NCBI RefSeq assembly: GCF_014196255.1 | Contig: NZ_JACIDH010000003.1 | Location: 62,001 to 126,000, forward strand | DNA length: 64,000 nt | Reading direction: 5' to 3' | From: Sphingomonas pseudosanguinis | GTDB taxonomy: Bacteria > Pseudomonadota > Alphaproteobacteria > Sphingomonadales > Sphingomonadaceae | In this document: positions 34,135-43,142 of the stretch, in pieces | Layout of the letters: each line of letters opens with the position of its first letter | Numbering within the stretch: position 1 is the stretch's first letter | Program-made: the position numbers and the translations under genes | The notes under the pieces: model-generated | What the model was told of the DNA's origin: nothing | What the model saw: the letters and a program-made list of their open reading frames with translations, nothing else | The model's database searches: none

Positions 34135-34862
34135 GCCGCGAGCGCCCGTCCGGCGAACCGATCGCGAAGGCCGCGCACGTCGAACCGCGCCGGCCCCTCC
34201 GCCGTGACCTCCTCGACGATACGCCCGCCCTCCAGAAAGCCGATGCGATCGGCGACATCGGCGGCGCTCAGCAGGTCGTGCGTGACCATCAGCACGGCGG
34301 TGCCCCTGTCGCGCACCGCATGGAGCAGCGTATTGAAATCGGAGGTCGCGCGTGGATCAAGGCCCGAGGTCGGCTCGTCGAGCAGCAATACCGGCACCTC
34401 GCGCAGCAAGGCGACCGCGATGGCGACCTTTTGCCGCATCCCCTTGGAAAAGCCGGCGAGCCGCTGGTCATAGGCGCGCTCCTGCAACCCGGCCGCCGCC
34501 AGCGCCTCGACGATCGCAGCCCGCGCACGCGGCGTGCCCGACAGCGCGAGCAGATAATCGGCATTCTCGACCGCACTCAGATGTTCGTACAGCGCGACAT
34601 TCTCGGGCAGATAAGCGATGCGACGCCGTGCCCCATCGGGATCGCGCGCGGGATCAATCCCGCCCACCGCGACCCGCCCGGCATCGGCCCGGACGAAACC
34701 CAGCAGCGCCGACAGGGTGGTCGACTTGCCAGCGCCATTGCCGCCCAGCAGCGCATAGACCTCCCCGCCCGCGACGTTCAGCGACAGGCCGTTCAGGACA
34801 TGATGCGAACCATAGGACAGCTGGACGGCGTCGATCAGGATTTCGCTATTCGGGTTCGGCAT
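34131..34862 (-). CDS. ABC transporter ATP-binding protein
   Basis: A 243-residue ATPase with Walker A GGNGAGKST, Q-loop in IAYLPENVALY, signature LAGFSKGMRQK (FSKGM variant typical of ABC-2 and NosF-like ATPases), Walker B VLLLDEPTSGLD and the switch histidine in VTHD. It powers the two DUF3526-type permeases downstream. ATG 34862 is chosen because AGGAG lies 6 nt upstream; the frame is open to 34940 but earlier ATGs have no such site. It is the first gene of the three-gene operon. Confidence 0.9.
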   Translation of the reverse strand: MPNPNSEILIDAVQLSYGSHHVLNGLSLNVAGGEVYALLGGNGAGKSTTLSALLGFVRADAGRVAVGGIDPARDPDGARRRIAYLPENVALYEHLSAVENADYLLALSGTPRARAAIVEALAAAGLQERAYDQRLAGFSKGMRQKVAIAVALLREVPVLLLDEPTSGLDPRATSDFNTLLHAVRDRGTAVLMVTHDLLSAADVADRIGFLEGGRIVEEVTAEGPARFDVRGLRDRFAGRALAA

Positions 34863-35182
34863 CGCCGTCTCCTGCATCATCAAGGGCGTCGCGCCGAAGC
34901 GCGGTGGTCGAGGCATGCGCGCCGCCCGGATGGCGACCATTCCGCAACACCTCCAGCGCGTTACGCGCCGAATGCCGGTCTTTTACCCGGCGGCGTGGGG
35001 CATGCAATAGTTACTTTGTATCATCTCATGGCCAACGATGATCCTCCCCTGTAAGGGGAGGGGGACCAGCGAAGCTGGTGGAGGGGTGTCCCCGGTTGTG
35101 AGGGTACATCCAGCTCTCCGACGGGGACACCCCTCCGTCAGGCCTTCGGCCTGCCACCTCCCCTTGCAGGGGAGGAAAATTG
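34863..35182. other. Intergenic region with repeat and operon promoter space
   Basis: This 320-bp gap carries no convincing gene. The left half (34863-35040) must contain the promoter of the ABC operon. An AT-rich patch around 35007-35035 (AGTTACTTTGTATCAT) stands out and could be a promoter or operator on the minus strand. The right half is the palindromic repeat at 35042-35176. Confidence 0.5.
35042..35176. repeat. Palindromic intergenic repeat, copy 1
   Basis: The outer arms TCCTCCCCTG (35042-35051) and CAGGGGAGGA (35167-35176) are perfect complements. Inside, GGCCTTCGGCC-type and CCAGCGAAGCTGG hairpins form on either side. A 34-bp stretch (35130-35163) is identical, in opposite orientation, to 43117-43150. 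It lies just downstream of the M14 gene stop and may act as a two-way terminator or as a REP-like mobile repeat. Confidence 0.8.
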
Positions 35183-36967
35183 TCACTCCACCTCGCGCGC
35201 GATGGGGTAGCGCAGCGGATAGGGATGGCCCGGCCCCGCCTGCGCATAGAGCCAGGCCAGCCGCGCATCGGGATCGGCGGCGAAAGCCGGCTCGGCCCGC
35301 AACTTCGCCTCGAACCGTGCCTTCGCCGCCGGATCGGTCGCCAGCAGCTTGTCGCCCAGCGCCGCCAGCACGAAGGCGTCGGTATTGGGGGCCGCGCCCA
35401 GCATCTCCGGGAAGAAACCCCAGGCCAGGAACGAATCCTGGCTTTCGGGCTCCAGCAGCGCCGCCGCGAGCAGCCCCAGCGGCTGGTCCGCCGGCACGCG
35501 CACGCTGCCGGCCGGCATCTCTGTCCGAGCAGACTCATGCACGAAGCCCGCCGTGATCGGATAGCGCCCCTCCAGCGGCTGGCCGAGCTTGGGGTCGACC
35601 AGACGCACCCGATCGAGCGTCAGGGTGCGCGGTGCCGCCAGCGTCTCGAACGCGATGCCATGGACACGTAGCCGGTCGATCACCTCGGTCTGCGCGGCCG
35701 GCACCCACCACGCCTTGGGCAGGCGGACGGTTTCGGTCGGCGTCTGGCCGATGATCGGCATGCGGAAGGTGATGGGCTTGCCGTTCCAGCGCTGCTCCAT
35801 CCGCCCCGAGGCGGGCGACATATAGGTATCGAAGCCCACGCCCTTGAACCGCTCGATCCAGCCGATCGGCTTGGCCGCCGGGGTCCAGCGGGTCATGAGC
35901 GTGGCCGGACGGCTCGCGCGGTCCTGCGCCTTAGCCGCCGCGATCCGGTCCGCATCGGTCGCGGCGATCCTCAGTGCGGCCTCCAGCAGGACATAGGTGC
36001 CGAGCACCCGCTGGCGATAGGGTTTGAGCATGTGGTTCTCGACCAGCACGGTCGGCATCGCGATGAAGTCGCCATAGCCGGTCGAATAGCGTGGCCCCTC
36101 GGGGCTTTGGCGGATGCCCTTGTCCGGTTGGCGCGTATCGATCGGGCTGGGATATTTGATCGGGATATGCCCCGCCGCCGTCAGCGCGTTCGTCACCGCC
36201 GGGCCGAACCGCCCCTCCAGCCAGTCGGCGGTCGCACGGTGGCGCGCATAGGTGCCCCAGCCGGCATAGGTGAAGGTGACATCATACTGCATGTCGAAGC
36301 CTTCGCTGACATGACAGTCGATATAGAGGATCGGGTCGAGCGAGCGGATCAGCCCGATCATCGCGCGCGTCTCCGGTGCGTCGATCTTGCCATAGTCGCG
36401 GTTGAGGTCGATGTTGCGCGCGTTGGCGTCGCGCCCCTTTTGCGCAGGCCCCCGGATATGCGGGAAGTTGTAGGCGCTCATCTGTTCATGGCCGTCAATA
36501 TTGTAGATCGGCACGAACACCAGATCGACCGTGTCGAGCAGGTCCGCCTTCCCCCGTAGCGCGATGTCGCGCAGCAGCATCAGCCCGGCGTCCTTGCCGT
36601 CGATCTCGCCCGCATGAATGCCCGCCTGTACCAGCACGACCGGCTTGCCCGCCCCGCCCTTGCTCGCCCGGACATAGAGGAGGTCGCGCCCCTCGGTCGT
36701 GCGACCGAACGTGGCGAGTGTGATCAGCGGCGAGGCGGCGTCCAGCCGCTCCAGCCAGGCGCGCACCTCCGCATAGCGCGGCGTCGTCTTGAAACCGGCG
36801 GCCTCGGCCGGCGTGATCCAGGGATCGCCCGGCCTGGCGATCAGCGCCTCGCTCTTGCCAGACCAGGGTAAGATCGGCGGCAGCGGTGCTGGCCCATCCT
36901 GGGCGAAGGAGACGGTGGTCATCGTGGAAAGCAACAGGCCCAAAATCGGGCTAACGCGTGAAAACAA
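35183..36967 (-). CDS. M14 family zinc carboxypeptidase, exported
   Basis: A 594-residue metallocarboxypeptidase-like protein. Zinc ligands are H118 and E121 (GIHAGEIDG) and H219 (YIDCHVSEG). The substrate arginine motif is NIDLNRDY (R190) and the catalytic glutamate is E310 (TVLVENHM). A C-terminal domain of about 200 residues follows, as in the large bacterial M14 group. I choose a TTG start at 36967: GGAAG is 7 nt upstream and it yields a clean signal peptide (ILGLLLSTMTTVSFAQ). An ATG at residue 16 would leave too short a signal. It is divergent from a TonB receptor. Confidence 0.85.
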   Translation of the reverse strand: MFSRVSPILGLLLSTMTTVSFAQDGPAPLPPILPWSGKSEALIARPGDPWITPAEAAGFKTTPRYAEVRAWLERLDAASPLITLATFGRTTEGRDLLYVRASKGGAGKPVVLVQAGIHAGEIDGKDAGLMLLRDIALRGKADLLDTVDLVFVPIYNIDGHEQMSAYNFPHIRGPAQKGRDANARNIDLNRDYGKIDAPETRAMIGLIRSLDPILYIDCHVSEGFDMQYDVTFTYAGWGTYARHRATADWLEGRFGPAVTNALTAAGHIPIKYPSPIDTRQPDKGIRQSPEGPRYSTGYGDFIAMPTVLVENHMLKPYRQRVLGTYVLLEAALRIAATDADRIAAAKAQDRASRPATLMTRWTPAAKPIGWIERFKGVGFDTYMSPASGRMEQRWNGKPITFRMPIIGQTPTETVRLPKAWWVPAAQTEVIDRLRVHGIAFETLAAPRTLTLDRVRLVDPKLGQPLEGRYPITAGFVHESARTEMPAGSVRVPADQPLGLLAAALLEPESQDSFLAWGFFPEMLGAAPNTDAFVLAALGDKLLATDPAAKARFEAKLRAEPAFAADPDARLAWLYAQAGPGHPYPLRYPIAREVE

Positions 36968-37127
36968 GGATCGACTTCCGATGTGATGTCCAGGGCGGCG
37001 CGCCGGGACGATCCCGACGCCACCGCACCCGTTCGACATGGTTGCGTTGCGGCAGAACCTTATTATGAGACGTTGCAACATACCGCAACCGCATGGTGTC
37101 GATCCCGTGCCATCGCCTGGAGTTCCG

Positions 37128-39230
37128 ATGTCCCCTGTCCTGTCCCGCCCGTCGCATCGGTCGATCTCCGCCCTGGCCTGGGTGCTCGCGCTGGGTGCCC
37201 TGCCCCTCACCGCCCAGGCGCAGGAGGCGGCGGATCAGCAGAGCTTCACCGATCAGGACGAATCGCGCGGCAGCGACATCGTCGTGCTCGGCACGCGCAG
37301 CACCGTCGACCGGACCCAGTCGTCCGACCGCGTCACCGAGCGCATGTCGCAGTCGAGCCGTTCGATCGAGCGCGACATCCTCGACGCGGCGGGCACCTAT
37401 CGCCTCAGCGACGCGCTCGAACTGGTCAGCGGGTTCAGCCAGCAGAACAACCGTGGCGGCGTGATCGACAATTTCGCGGTGCGCGGCTTCCTCGGCACGC
37501 CCGATGGCGGCGCGGAATATTATCTGAACGGCTTTCTCGCCAATCGCGGCATGGCCCCGCCGCGCGATCCCGCCACGACCGAGCGGATCGAGGTGCTGAA
37601 GGGCCCCGCCGGCGCACTGTTCGGCGATGTCGATCCCGGCGGCCGCGTCAACATCGTGACCAAGGTGCCGCGCTTCACCCCACATGCCAATGCGATGGTC
37701 AGCTATGGCTCGTTCAACACGCGCCGGGTCGAACTGGACGCGACGGGGCCGCTGTCGCGTACGCTGGCCGCACGCATCGTGGTCGCGGGCGAGGATAGCG
37801 ACGGGTGGCGCGACACCGTCACGCTGCGCCGCCGCGTCGTCTCCCCCTCGCTGACCTGGCAGCCGAGCGAGGCGCTGCGCCTGACCTATACCGGCGAGTT
37901 CAGCCAGTTCGACACGCCCTTCGATCGCGGCATCCCCGCCATCAACGGCGATGCCAACGCGCTGCCCCTGTCCAACTATTATGGCGAGCCGTCGAACGGC
38001 ATCACCAAGTCGCGTAACAACCAGCATCAGATCACCGGCCTCGCCGAGCTGGGCGGCGGCTGGACGCTGAACGGCGGCATGGTCTGGCGCAAGGGCACGC
38101 TGCGCGGCCTGTCGGCGGACCAGTCGCGCATCGTCGGCACGTCGCTGTGGCGGCAGCGCCGCTCGCGCGATTTCAGCGTCGACGATCTGTCCGCCCGGCT
38201 GGAACTGGCCGGACAGATCGGGCAGCACCGGGTCAGCGTCGGGGTGAAGGGCTATCGCTTCTTCTATGGCGAGCGGTGGATGCGCATCAATCCGTCGGCG
38301 GCGGCCCCCTATGCCATCGACCTGTTCAACCCGGTCTATGGTTCGACCGCGGCACCTTTGCGGCCCTTCACCAACAATGACGAAAGCCGCTGGGCAGGCA
38401 CCTTCTATGTGCAGGACATGTGGGACGTGACCGACCGCCTGACCCTGGTCGGCGGCGCGCGGATCGATCCCTATCGCCAGAAGATCGTCAACAACAATAC
38501 CGGCTCGACCGGGCGCAACATCAACGAGCCGGTCAATTTCCGGGTCGGCGCGCGCTACCGCGTGACCGACGCCATCGCGGTGCATGCCAATTGGGGCGAG
38601 AATTTCTCGCTCAACACCGGCACCGACCGCAACGGCAACGGCTTCGGCCCGGAGACCGGGCGTGGTTATGAGGTCGGGATCGCCGCCAAGCTGCCGGGCA
38701 TCGACATGGCCGCGACCTGGTTCGACATCCGCAAGAAGGATATCCTCACCACCGATCCGGTCGATCCCAACTTCCTGGCGCCGGTCGGCAGCATGGTCAG
38801 CCGGGGTATCGAACTCGACGCCTCGGCCCGGCTGGGCCAGCGCTGGCAGATCGTCGCCAACTATGCGTGGCTGGACGCCAAGGCCGACGACGCCACTTTC
38901 CCGACGCCCGCCGTGCTGAACGTGCCCGAACATTCGGGCACGCTGCTGGTCGTCCACCGCGTGCCCACGCCGCGCGGTGACTGGCAGTTGAGCGGGGGTG
39001 TCGCCTATGTCGGCGACCGGGCGGGGTCGCTCACCGCCAATCCGATCATCCTGCCCGAATATGTGAAGGTGAAGGCCGCGATCGAGGCGCCGGTCGTGCA
39101 GGGCCTGCGCTTCCGGCTGGAGGCGGACAACCTGCTCGACCAGCGTTATGCCGCGAGTTCGTACAGCGCCTTGTGGATCTATCCCGGCGCACCTCGCACC
39201 GTGCGCGCCTCGCTGCGCATGGAGATCTGA
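37128..39230 (+). CDS. TonB-dependent siderophore receptor
   Basis: A 700-residue receptor without STN domain. The signal peptide ends LTAQAQ. The TonB box-like element is DIVVLGTRS and the plug carries RIEVLKGPAGALFGDVDPGG. The barrel ends TVRASLRMEI, less typical than a terminal Phe. The VDPGG plug variant and overall length fit FpvA/FhuE/hydroxamate-type siderophore receptors. ATG 37128 has GGAG 5 nt upstream. It is transcribed divergently from the M14 peptidase gene. The ligand is unknown. Confidence 0.9.
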   Translation: MSPVLSRPSHRSISALAWVLALGALPLTAQAQEAADQQSFTDQDESRGSDIVVLGTRSTVDRTQSSDRVTERMSQSSRSIERDILDAAGTYRLSDALELVSGFSQQNNRGGVIDNFAVRGFLGTPDGGAEYYLNGFLANRGMAPPRDPATTERIEVLKGPAGALFGDVDPGGRVNIVTKVPRFTPHANAMVSYGSFNTRRVELDATGPLSRTLAARIVVAGEDSDGWRDTVTLRRRVVSPSLTWQPSEALRLTYTGEFSQFDTPFDRGIPAINGDANALPLSNYYGEPSNGITKSRNNQHQITGLAELGGGWTLNGGMVWRKGTLRGLSADQSRIVGTSLWRQRRSRDFSVDDLSARLELAGQIGQHRVSVGVKGYRFFYGERWMRINPSAAAPYAIDLFNPVYGSTAAPLRPFTNNDESRWAGTFYVQDMWDVTDRLTLVGGARIDPYRQKIVNNNTGSTGRNINEPVNFRVGARYRVTDAIAVHANWGENFSLNTGTDRNGNGFGPETGRGYEVGIAAKLPGIDMAATWFDIRKKDILTTDPVDPNFLAPVGSMVSRGIELDASARLGQRWQIVANYAWLDAKADDATFPTPAVLNVPEHSGTLLVVHRVPTPRGDWQLSGGVAYVGDRAGSLTANPIILPEYVKVKAAIEAPVVQGLRFRLEADNLLDQRYAASSYSALWIYPGAPRTVRASLRMEI

Positions 39231-39278
39231 CGAAGAGCGCGGCTGGCTGGGCCAATGGACATTCGAACATGCCTTTCA

Positions 39279-39310
39279 TTTCCCTCGTCCCTCTTTGAGG
39301 GAGAGGGAGA
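39279..39310 (+). terminator. Possible terminator or repeat remnant after TonB receptor
   Basis: CCCTC-TTT-GAGGG lies inside a CCCTCGTCCCTC / GAGGGAGAGGG stretch about 50-80 nt after the receptor stop. There is no T run. It may be a weak transcription stop or a degraded copy of the CTCCC-type intergenic repeats. Confidence 0.35.
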
Positions 39311-39382
39311 GGGCGTGGCGGCATGAATGTCGATCGCCCCTAACGGGCGGCGTTCTTCGATCCGCCGCATATTCGTCACGCA

Positions 39383-39453
39383 GGTGAAACCTTCCCTTCC
39401 TACTGGCCCCGCCCATGGGCGCCGAGCGAGCAGCCCCGGGGGAAGGTTTCACC
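39383..39453 (+). promoter_or_regulatory. Long perfect stem-loop covering the ribosome binding site of the next TonB receptor
   Basis: GGTGAAACCTTCCC (39383-39396) is the exact complement of GGGAAGGTTTCACC (39440-39453), a 14-bp stem with a 43-nt loop. The right arm contains the Shine-Dalgarno GGAAGG and ends directly at the ATG (39454). In mRNA the stem would close the ribosome site. The loop contains the palindrome GCCCATGGGC. This looks like a translational switch (riboswitch, RNA thermometer or sRNA target); no known riboswitch class could be matched. Confidence 0.7.
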
Positions 39454-41856
39454 ATGACATTCAAGACCGCCAGCGCCGTCGTGGCGCTGCACATCCTGTT
39501 CGCGCCCGCCGCCTGGGCGCAGGTCGCGCCGACGAACGACGACGCGACGCAACAGAACCAGCCCGCCGTCGACGCCGCGACCGGCAATGACGTGATCGTC
39601 ACCGGTACGCGCGAACGCGGCCGGACGCAGTTCGACACGCTGGCCCCGGTCGATGTCCTGCCCGAAACGCTGATCCGCTCGGGCGTGTCGAGCGACCTGA
39701 ACGACACGCTGGCGCAGCTGCTGCCCTCGTTCAACGTGCAACGCCTGCCCGCCGCCGATGGCCAGGCCTTTGTCCGCCCCGCCACCTTGCGCGGGCTGTC
39801 GGCCGACCAGACGCTCGTCCTGATCAACGGCAAGCGCTATCACCGCTCGGCGCTGCTCGGCACGCGCGGCGCACAGGCGCCCGACCTCGCCAGCATCCCC
39901 AGCTTGGCGATCAAGCGGATCGAGGTGCTGCGCGACGGCGCCTCGGCGCAATATGGATCGGATGCGATCGCGGGTGTCATCAACGTCATCCTCGACGACA
40001 CCGCCGGTATGGAAGCTTACGGCCAGTTCGGCCAATATTATGCCGGCGACGGCAATGACTATCAGTCGGGCGCGCGCGGCGGCATCGCGCTGGACGATCG
40101 GGGCGCGATCGTCTTCACCGGCCAGTTCGAACATTCCGAGGCGACCTCGCGTACCCGCCAGCGCCCCGATGCGCTGACCTTCCAGGCGGCGAACCCGACG
40201 CTTGTCGTGCCCAACCCCGTCCAGCGCTGGGGCCAGCCCGATGAGGAGCGGGTGCGCGGCGCGGTCGACATGCATTACGACCTGACGCCGGGTGCAACCC
40301 TCTATGCGTTCGGCACCGTCCAGCAGGGCGAAGGCATCACCGATTTCAACTGGCGCAATCCGGCAGGGACCGGCAGCGTCTACAACGCCAGCAGCGCCTT
40401 TCCGGGGTTCAGCTTCCGCCGCATCTACCCGGTCGGCTTCACCCCGCGCTTCGGCACCCGCTTCGCCGACATCCAGGCCAATAGCGGCGTGCGCGGATCG
40501 CTGTCCGACGCCTTCTCCTACGACATCAGCGCATCGTCGGGCCGCAGCCGCATCGACTACACCATGCGCGAAAGCCTGAACGCCTCGCTCGGCCCCAATA
40601 GCCCGACCAGCTTCTATCTCGGCCGGCTGACGCAGATCGAGACGAACCTGAACGCCGACTTCGTCTATCGCCTGCCCATCGGCGGGATCGATCCGCTCAA
40701 CATCGCCTTTGGCGGCGAGCGGCGGATCGAGCGCTATGTCGTCGGCACCGGCGACCCGGCCTCCTATGCGATCGGACCGGGCGCGGCGACGGGGTTGGCG
40801 CCCAATTCGAACGGCTTCCCCGGCTTCGGCCCGCAACAGGCCGGCCGGTTCAGCCAGACCAGCCATGCCGGCTATGTCGATCTGGCGTGGCGGCCGATCC
40901 AGCTGCTCTCGCTGGGCGCGGCGGGGCGGTACGAGGATTTCTCCAGCTTCGGCGACAAGTTCACCTACAAGCTGTCGGCACGGGTCGAGCCGGTCGCATG
41001 GCTGGCGCTGCGTGGCACCTATTCCACCGGTTTCCGCGCACCGACCCCGGCGCAGCTCAACACCCGCGTCGTCAGCCAGGGGCTCGACACGCGCACGTTG
41101 CAGGTGTTCAACCAGGGTCGTCTAGCGCCCAGCGATCCGCTGGCCGTCGCGCTGGGGGCCAAGCCGCTGCGCCCCGAAACCTCGCGCAACGCCACCATCG
41201 GGCTGGCGGTGCAGACCCATGTCGGGCTGAGCGCGACGGTCGATCTCTATCAGATCGATGTCGACGACCGCTTCAGCCAGTCGGCGACCATCGCCATCCC
41301 GGCCAGCCTGCCCAACCCCAACCGCTTCACCTCGATCAGCTATTTCACCAACGACTTCAACACGCGCACGCGCGGCGTCGATGTCGTCATCGGCTATAAC
41401 CGCCAACTGGGCGAAGGCCGCGCCAGCGCGACGCTCGCCTATAATTACAACCGCACGACGGTGCGCAGCGGCACCAGCGCGGCGATTGCCAATGCGACGC
41501 AGCGGCGCATCTTCGAAGAACGCCTGCCGCGTCACAACGCGACCGGCACGCTGGGCTATGACATCGGCCCGGTGGGCGTGATGCTGCGCGGGCGCTATTA
41601 TGGTCCGTGGACCGACGTGACCGGCAATGCGACCGGCGAGCTGTTCCAGCGGTTCGACGGCATCGCGCTGTTCGATGCGTCGGTCACCTATCGCCTGACG
41701 CCCAATATCTCGATCCGGGGTGGTGCTGAAAATCTGTTCGGCACCTATCCCGACGAGGCGACCAACCAGGCCAATCGCGGCCTGATCTACTCGCGCAACG
41801 CCCCCTATGATACCGATGGCGGGCGTTACTATGTCCGTCTGGGGCTGACCTTCTGA
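39454..41856 (+). CDS. TonB-dependent receptor
   Basis: An 800-residue receptor. Signal peptide ends APAAWAQ; TonB box-like DVIVTGTRE; plug motifs SIPSLAIKRIEVLRDGASAQ and YGSDAIAGVINVI. The barrel ends RYYVRLGLTF. This plug type (long LLPSFNVQR and RGLSADQTLVLINGKRYHR, written in parts) is frequent in sphingomonad and Caulobacter receptors of unknown ligand. Its stop shares a base with the next ATG (TGATG), so it is coupled to a periplasmic PLP enzyme. Translation is probably controlled by the upstream stem-loop. Confidence 0.92.
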   Translation: MTFKTASAVVALHILFAPAAWAQVAPTNDDATQQNQPAVDAATGNDVIVTGTRERGRTQFDTLAPVDVLPETLIRSGVSSDLNDTLAQLLPSFNVQRLPAADGQAFVRPATLRGLSADQTLVLINGKRYHRSALLGTRGAQAPDLASIPSLAIKRIEVLRDGASAQYGSDAIAGVINVILDDTAGMEAYGQFGQYYAGDGNDYQSGARGGIALDDRGAIVFTGQFEHSEATSRTRQRPDALTFQAANPTLVVPNPVQRWGQPDEERVRGAVDMHYDLTPGATLYAFGTVQQGEGITDFNWRNPAGTGSVYNASSAFPGFSFRRIYPVGFTPRFGTRFADIQANSGVRGSLSDAFSYDISASSGRSRIDYTMRESLNASLGPNSPTSFYLGRLTQIETNLNADFVYRLPIGGIDPLNIAFGGERRIERYVVGTGDPASYAIGPGAATGLAPNSNGFPGFGPQQAGRFSQTSHAGYVDLAWRPIQLLSLGAAGRYEDFSSFGDKFTYKLSARVEPVAWLALRGTYSTGFRAPTPAQLNTRVVSQGLDTRTLQVFNQGRLAPSDPLAVALGAKPLRPETSRNATIGLAVQTHVGLSATVDLYQIDVDDRFSQSATIAIPASLPNPNRFTSISYFTNDFNTRTRGVDVVIGYNRQLGEGRASATLAYNYNRTTVRSGTSAAIANATQRRIFEERLPRHNATGTLGYDIGPVGVMLRGRYYGPWTDVTGNATGELFQRFDGIALFDASVTYRLTPNISIRGGAENLFGTYPDEATNQANRGLIYSRNAPYDTDGGRYYVRLGLTF

Positions 41857-43142
41857 TGATCGATCGGCGCGCGCTTTTGGCGGCTGGCATGGCGGCCACC
41901 CTTCCCCTGCCGGCGCGCGCCGCTGGCCCCGCCCGTCCTTCGCCCGATGACGAGGCCTTTTGGGCGAAGGTCGCGGGCGAATACGACCTGCCGGGCGACG
42001 TCGTCCAGCTGGAGAACGGCAATTGGGGCGCGATGGCGCGGTCGGTGCGCGCCGCCTATGAACAGGCGGTCGCGCGGGTGAACCGGGACACCAGCTATTA
42101 TGCCAGGCGCGGGATGCTCGCCGATCTGGCGGCGGCGCGCGCGGCGGTGGCCGTCGAACTGGGCGTGCCGGCGGACGAGATCGCCTTCACCCGCAACGCG
42201 ACCGAGGCGCTCAAGGCGTTGATCCTGGGCTATAACCGCCTGTCGCCGGGCGATGCGGTGCTTTACGCCGATCTCGATTATGACAGCATGCAGGCCTGTA
42301 TGGAGAGCCTGGGGCCAAGACGCGGCGTGCGTGTCCGCCGCATCGCCCTGCCCGAGCCGGCGACCCGCGACAGCCTGATCGCCGCCTATGCCGAGGCGAT
42401 GACGGCCGAGCCTAGGCTGAAGCTGATCCTGTTGACCCATCTCAGCCACCGCACCGGGCTGGTCATCCCGGTGCGTGAGATCGCCGCCATGGCGCGGGCG
42501 CGCGGGATCGACGTGATCGTCGATGCGGCGCATAGCTGGCAACAGCTCGACTTCGCGCTGCCCGATCTGGATTGCGATTTCGTCGGGTTGAACGGGCATA
42601 AATGGCTGGGCGCGCCGCTGGGGGTCGGCATCCTCCATATCCGCCGGTCGGCGCTGGCGCGGATCGACCGCGATCCGGCGGAGGAGCCCGGTGGCCCCGA
42701 TACGGTGATGGCGCGGGTGCATACAGGCACGCTCGACTATGCGTCCTGGCTGACCGTGCCCGCCGCGCTCGCCTTTCAGCAGCGGATCGACCGGGCTGCT
42801 CGCGCCACCCGCCTGCGCGCGCTCCGCGATCGCTGGGTGAAGCGGGCACGGGCGATCCCGGGCATCAGCGTCCTGACGCCCGACGATCCGGTGCTGCACG
42901 GCGCGATCACGTCGTTCCGGATCGACGGCGTGACCGATGCCGCCGGCAATGCCGCATTGGCCCGGACGCTGCTGGACCAGCACCGGGTCTTCACGGTGCA
43001 CCGCACCGGCCCCGCCAAGGGCGCGTGCATCCGCGTCACGCCGGCGCTGTTCACCAGCACAGCCGATGTCGATCGCCTGGCGGCGGCGCTGCCGGACCTT
43101 TTATCCTCCCCGGCACGGGGAGGTGGCAGGCCGAAGGCCTGA
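41856..43142 (+). CDS. Probable Tat-exported class V aminotransferase-fold PLP enzyme (PvdN/isopenicillin-N-epimerase-like)
   Basis: A 428-residue fold-type I PLP enzyme. PLP residues are D223/H226 (VIVDAAHSW) and the Schiff-base lysine K249 (LNGHKWLG). The N-terminus MIDRRALLAAGMAATLPLPARAAG has a twin-arginine and a hydrophobic core ending in AxA, so export by Tat is likely. PvdN of pseudomonads is a known Tat-exported relative that matures the siderophore pyoverdine in the periplasm. Coupling to a TonB receptor fits a similar job here. The last 12 codons lie inside a palindromic repeat, so the C-terminus is probably not original. Confidence 0.82.
   Translation: MIDRRALLAAGMAATLPLPARAAGPARPSPDDEAFWAKVAGEYDLPGDVVQLENGNWGAMARSVRAAYEQAVARVNRDTSYYARRGMLADLAAARAAVAVELGVPADEIAFTRNATEALKALILGYNRLSPGDAVLYADLDYDSMQACMESLGPRRGVRVRRIALPEPATRDSLIAAYAEAMTAEPRLKLILLTHLSHRTGLVIPVREIAAMARARGIDVIVDAAHSWQQLDFALPDLDCDFVGLNGHKWLGAPLGVGILHIRRSALARIDRDPAEEPGGPDTVMARVHTGTLDYASWLTVPAALAFQQRIDRAARATRLRALRDRWVKRARAIPGISVLTPDDPVLHGAITSFRIDGVTDAAGNAALARTLLDQHRVFTVHRTGPAKGACIRVTPALFTSTADVDRLAAALPDLLSSPARGGGRPKA

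Noticed and set aside
36951..38957. 668-residue minus-strand open frame
   Set aside because: Antisense to a complete TonB receptor with plug and barrel motifs; no recognisable domain.
39383..39453. Known cobalamin, TPP or SAM riboswitch
   Set aside because: I compared remembered core elements (B12 box, TPP CTGAGA/ACCTGA, SAM-II) and none fits. Only the stem-loop itself is supported.
39383..39453. Miniature transposable element with 14-bp terminal inverted repeats
   Set aside because: No target-site duplication is visible on the two sides and the right arm contains the functional ribosome site, so regulation is the better reading.
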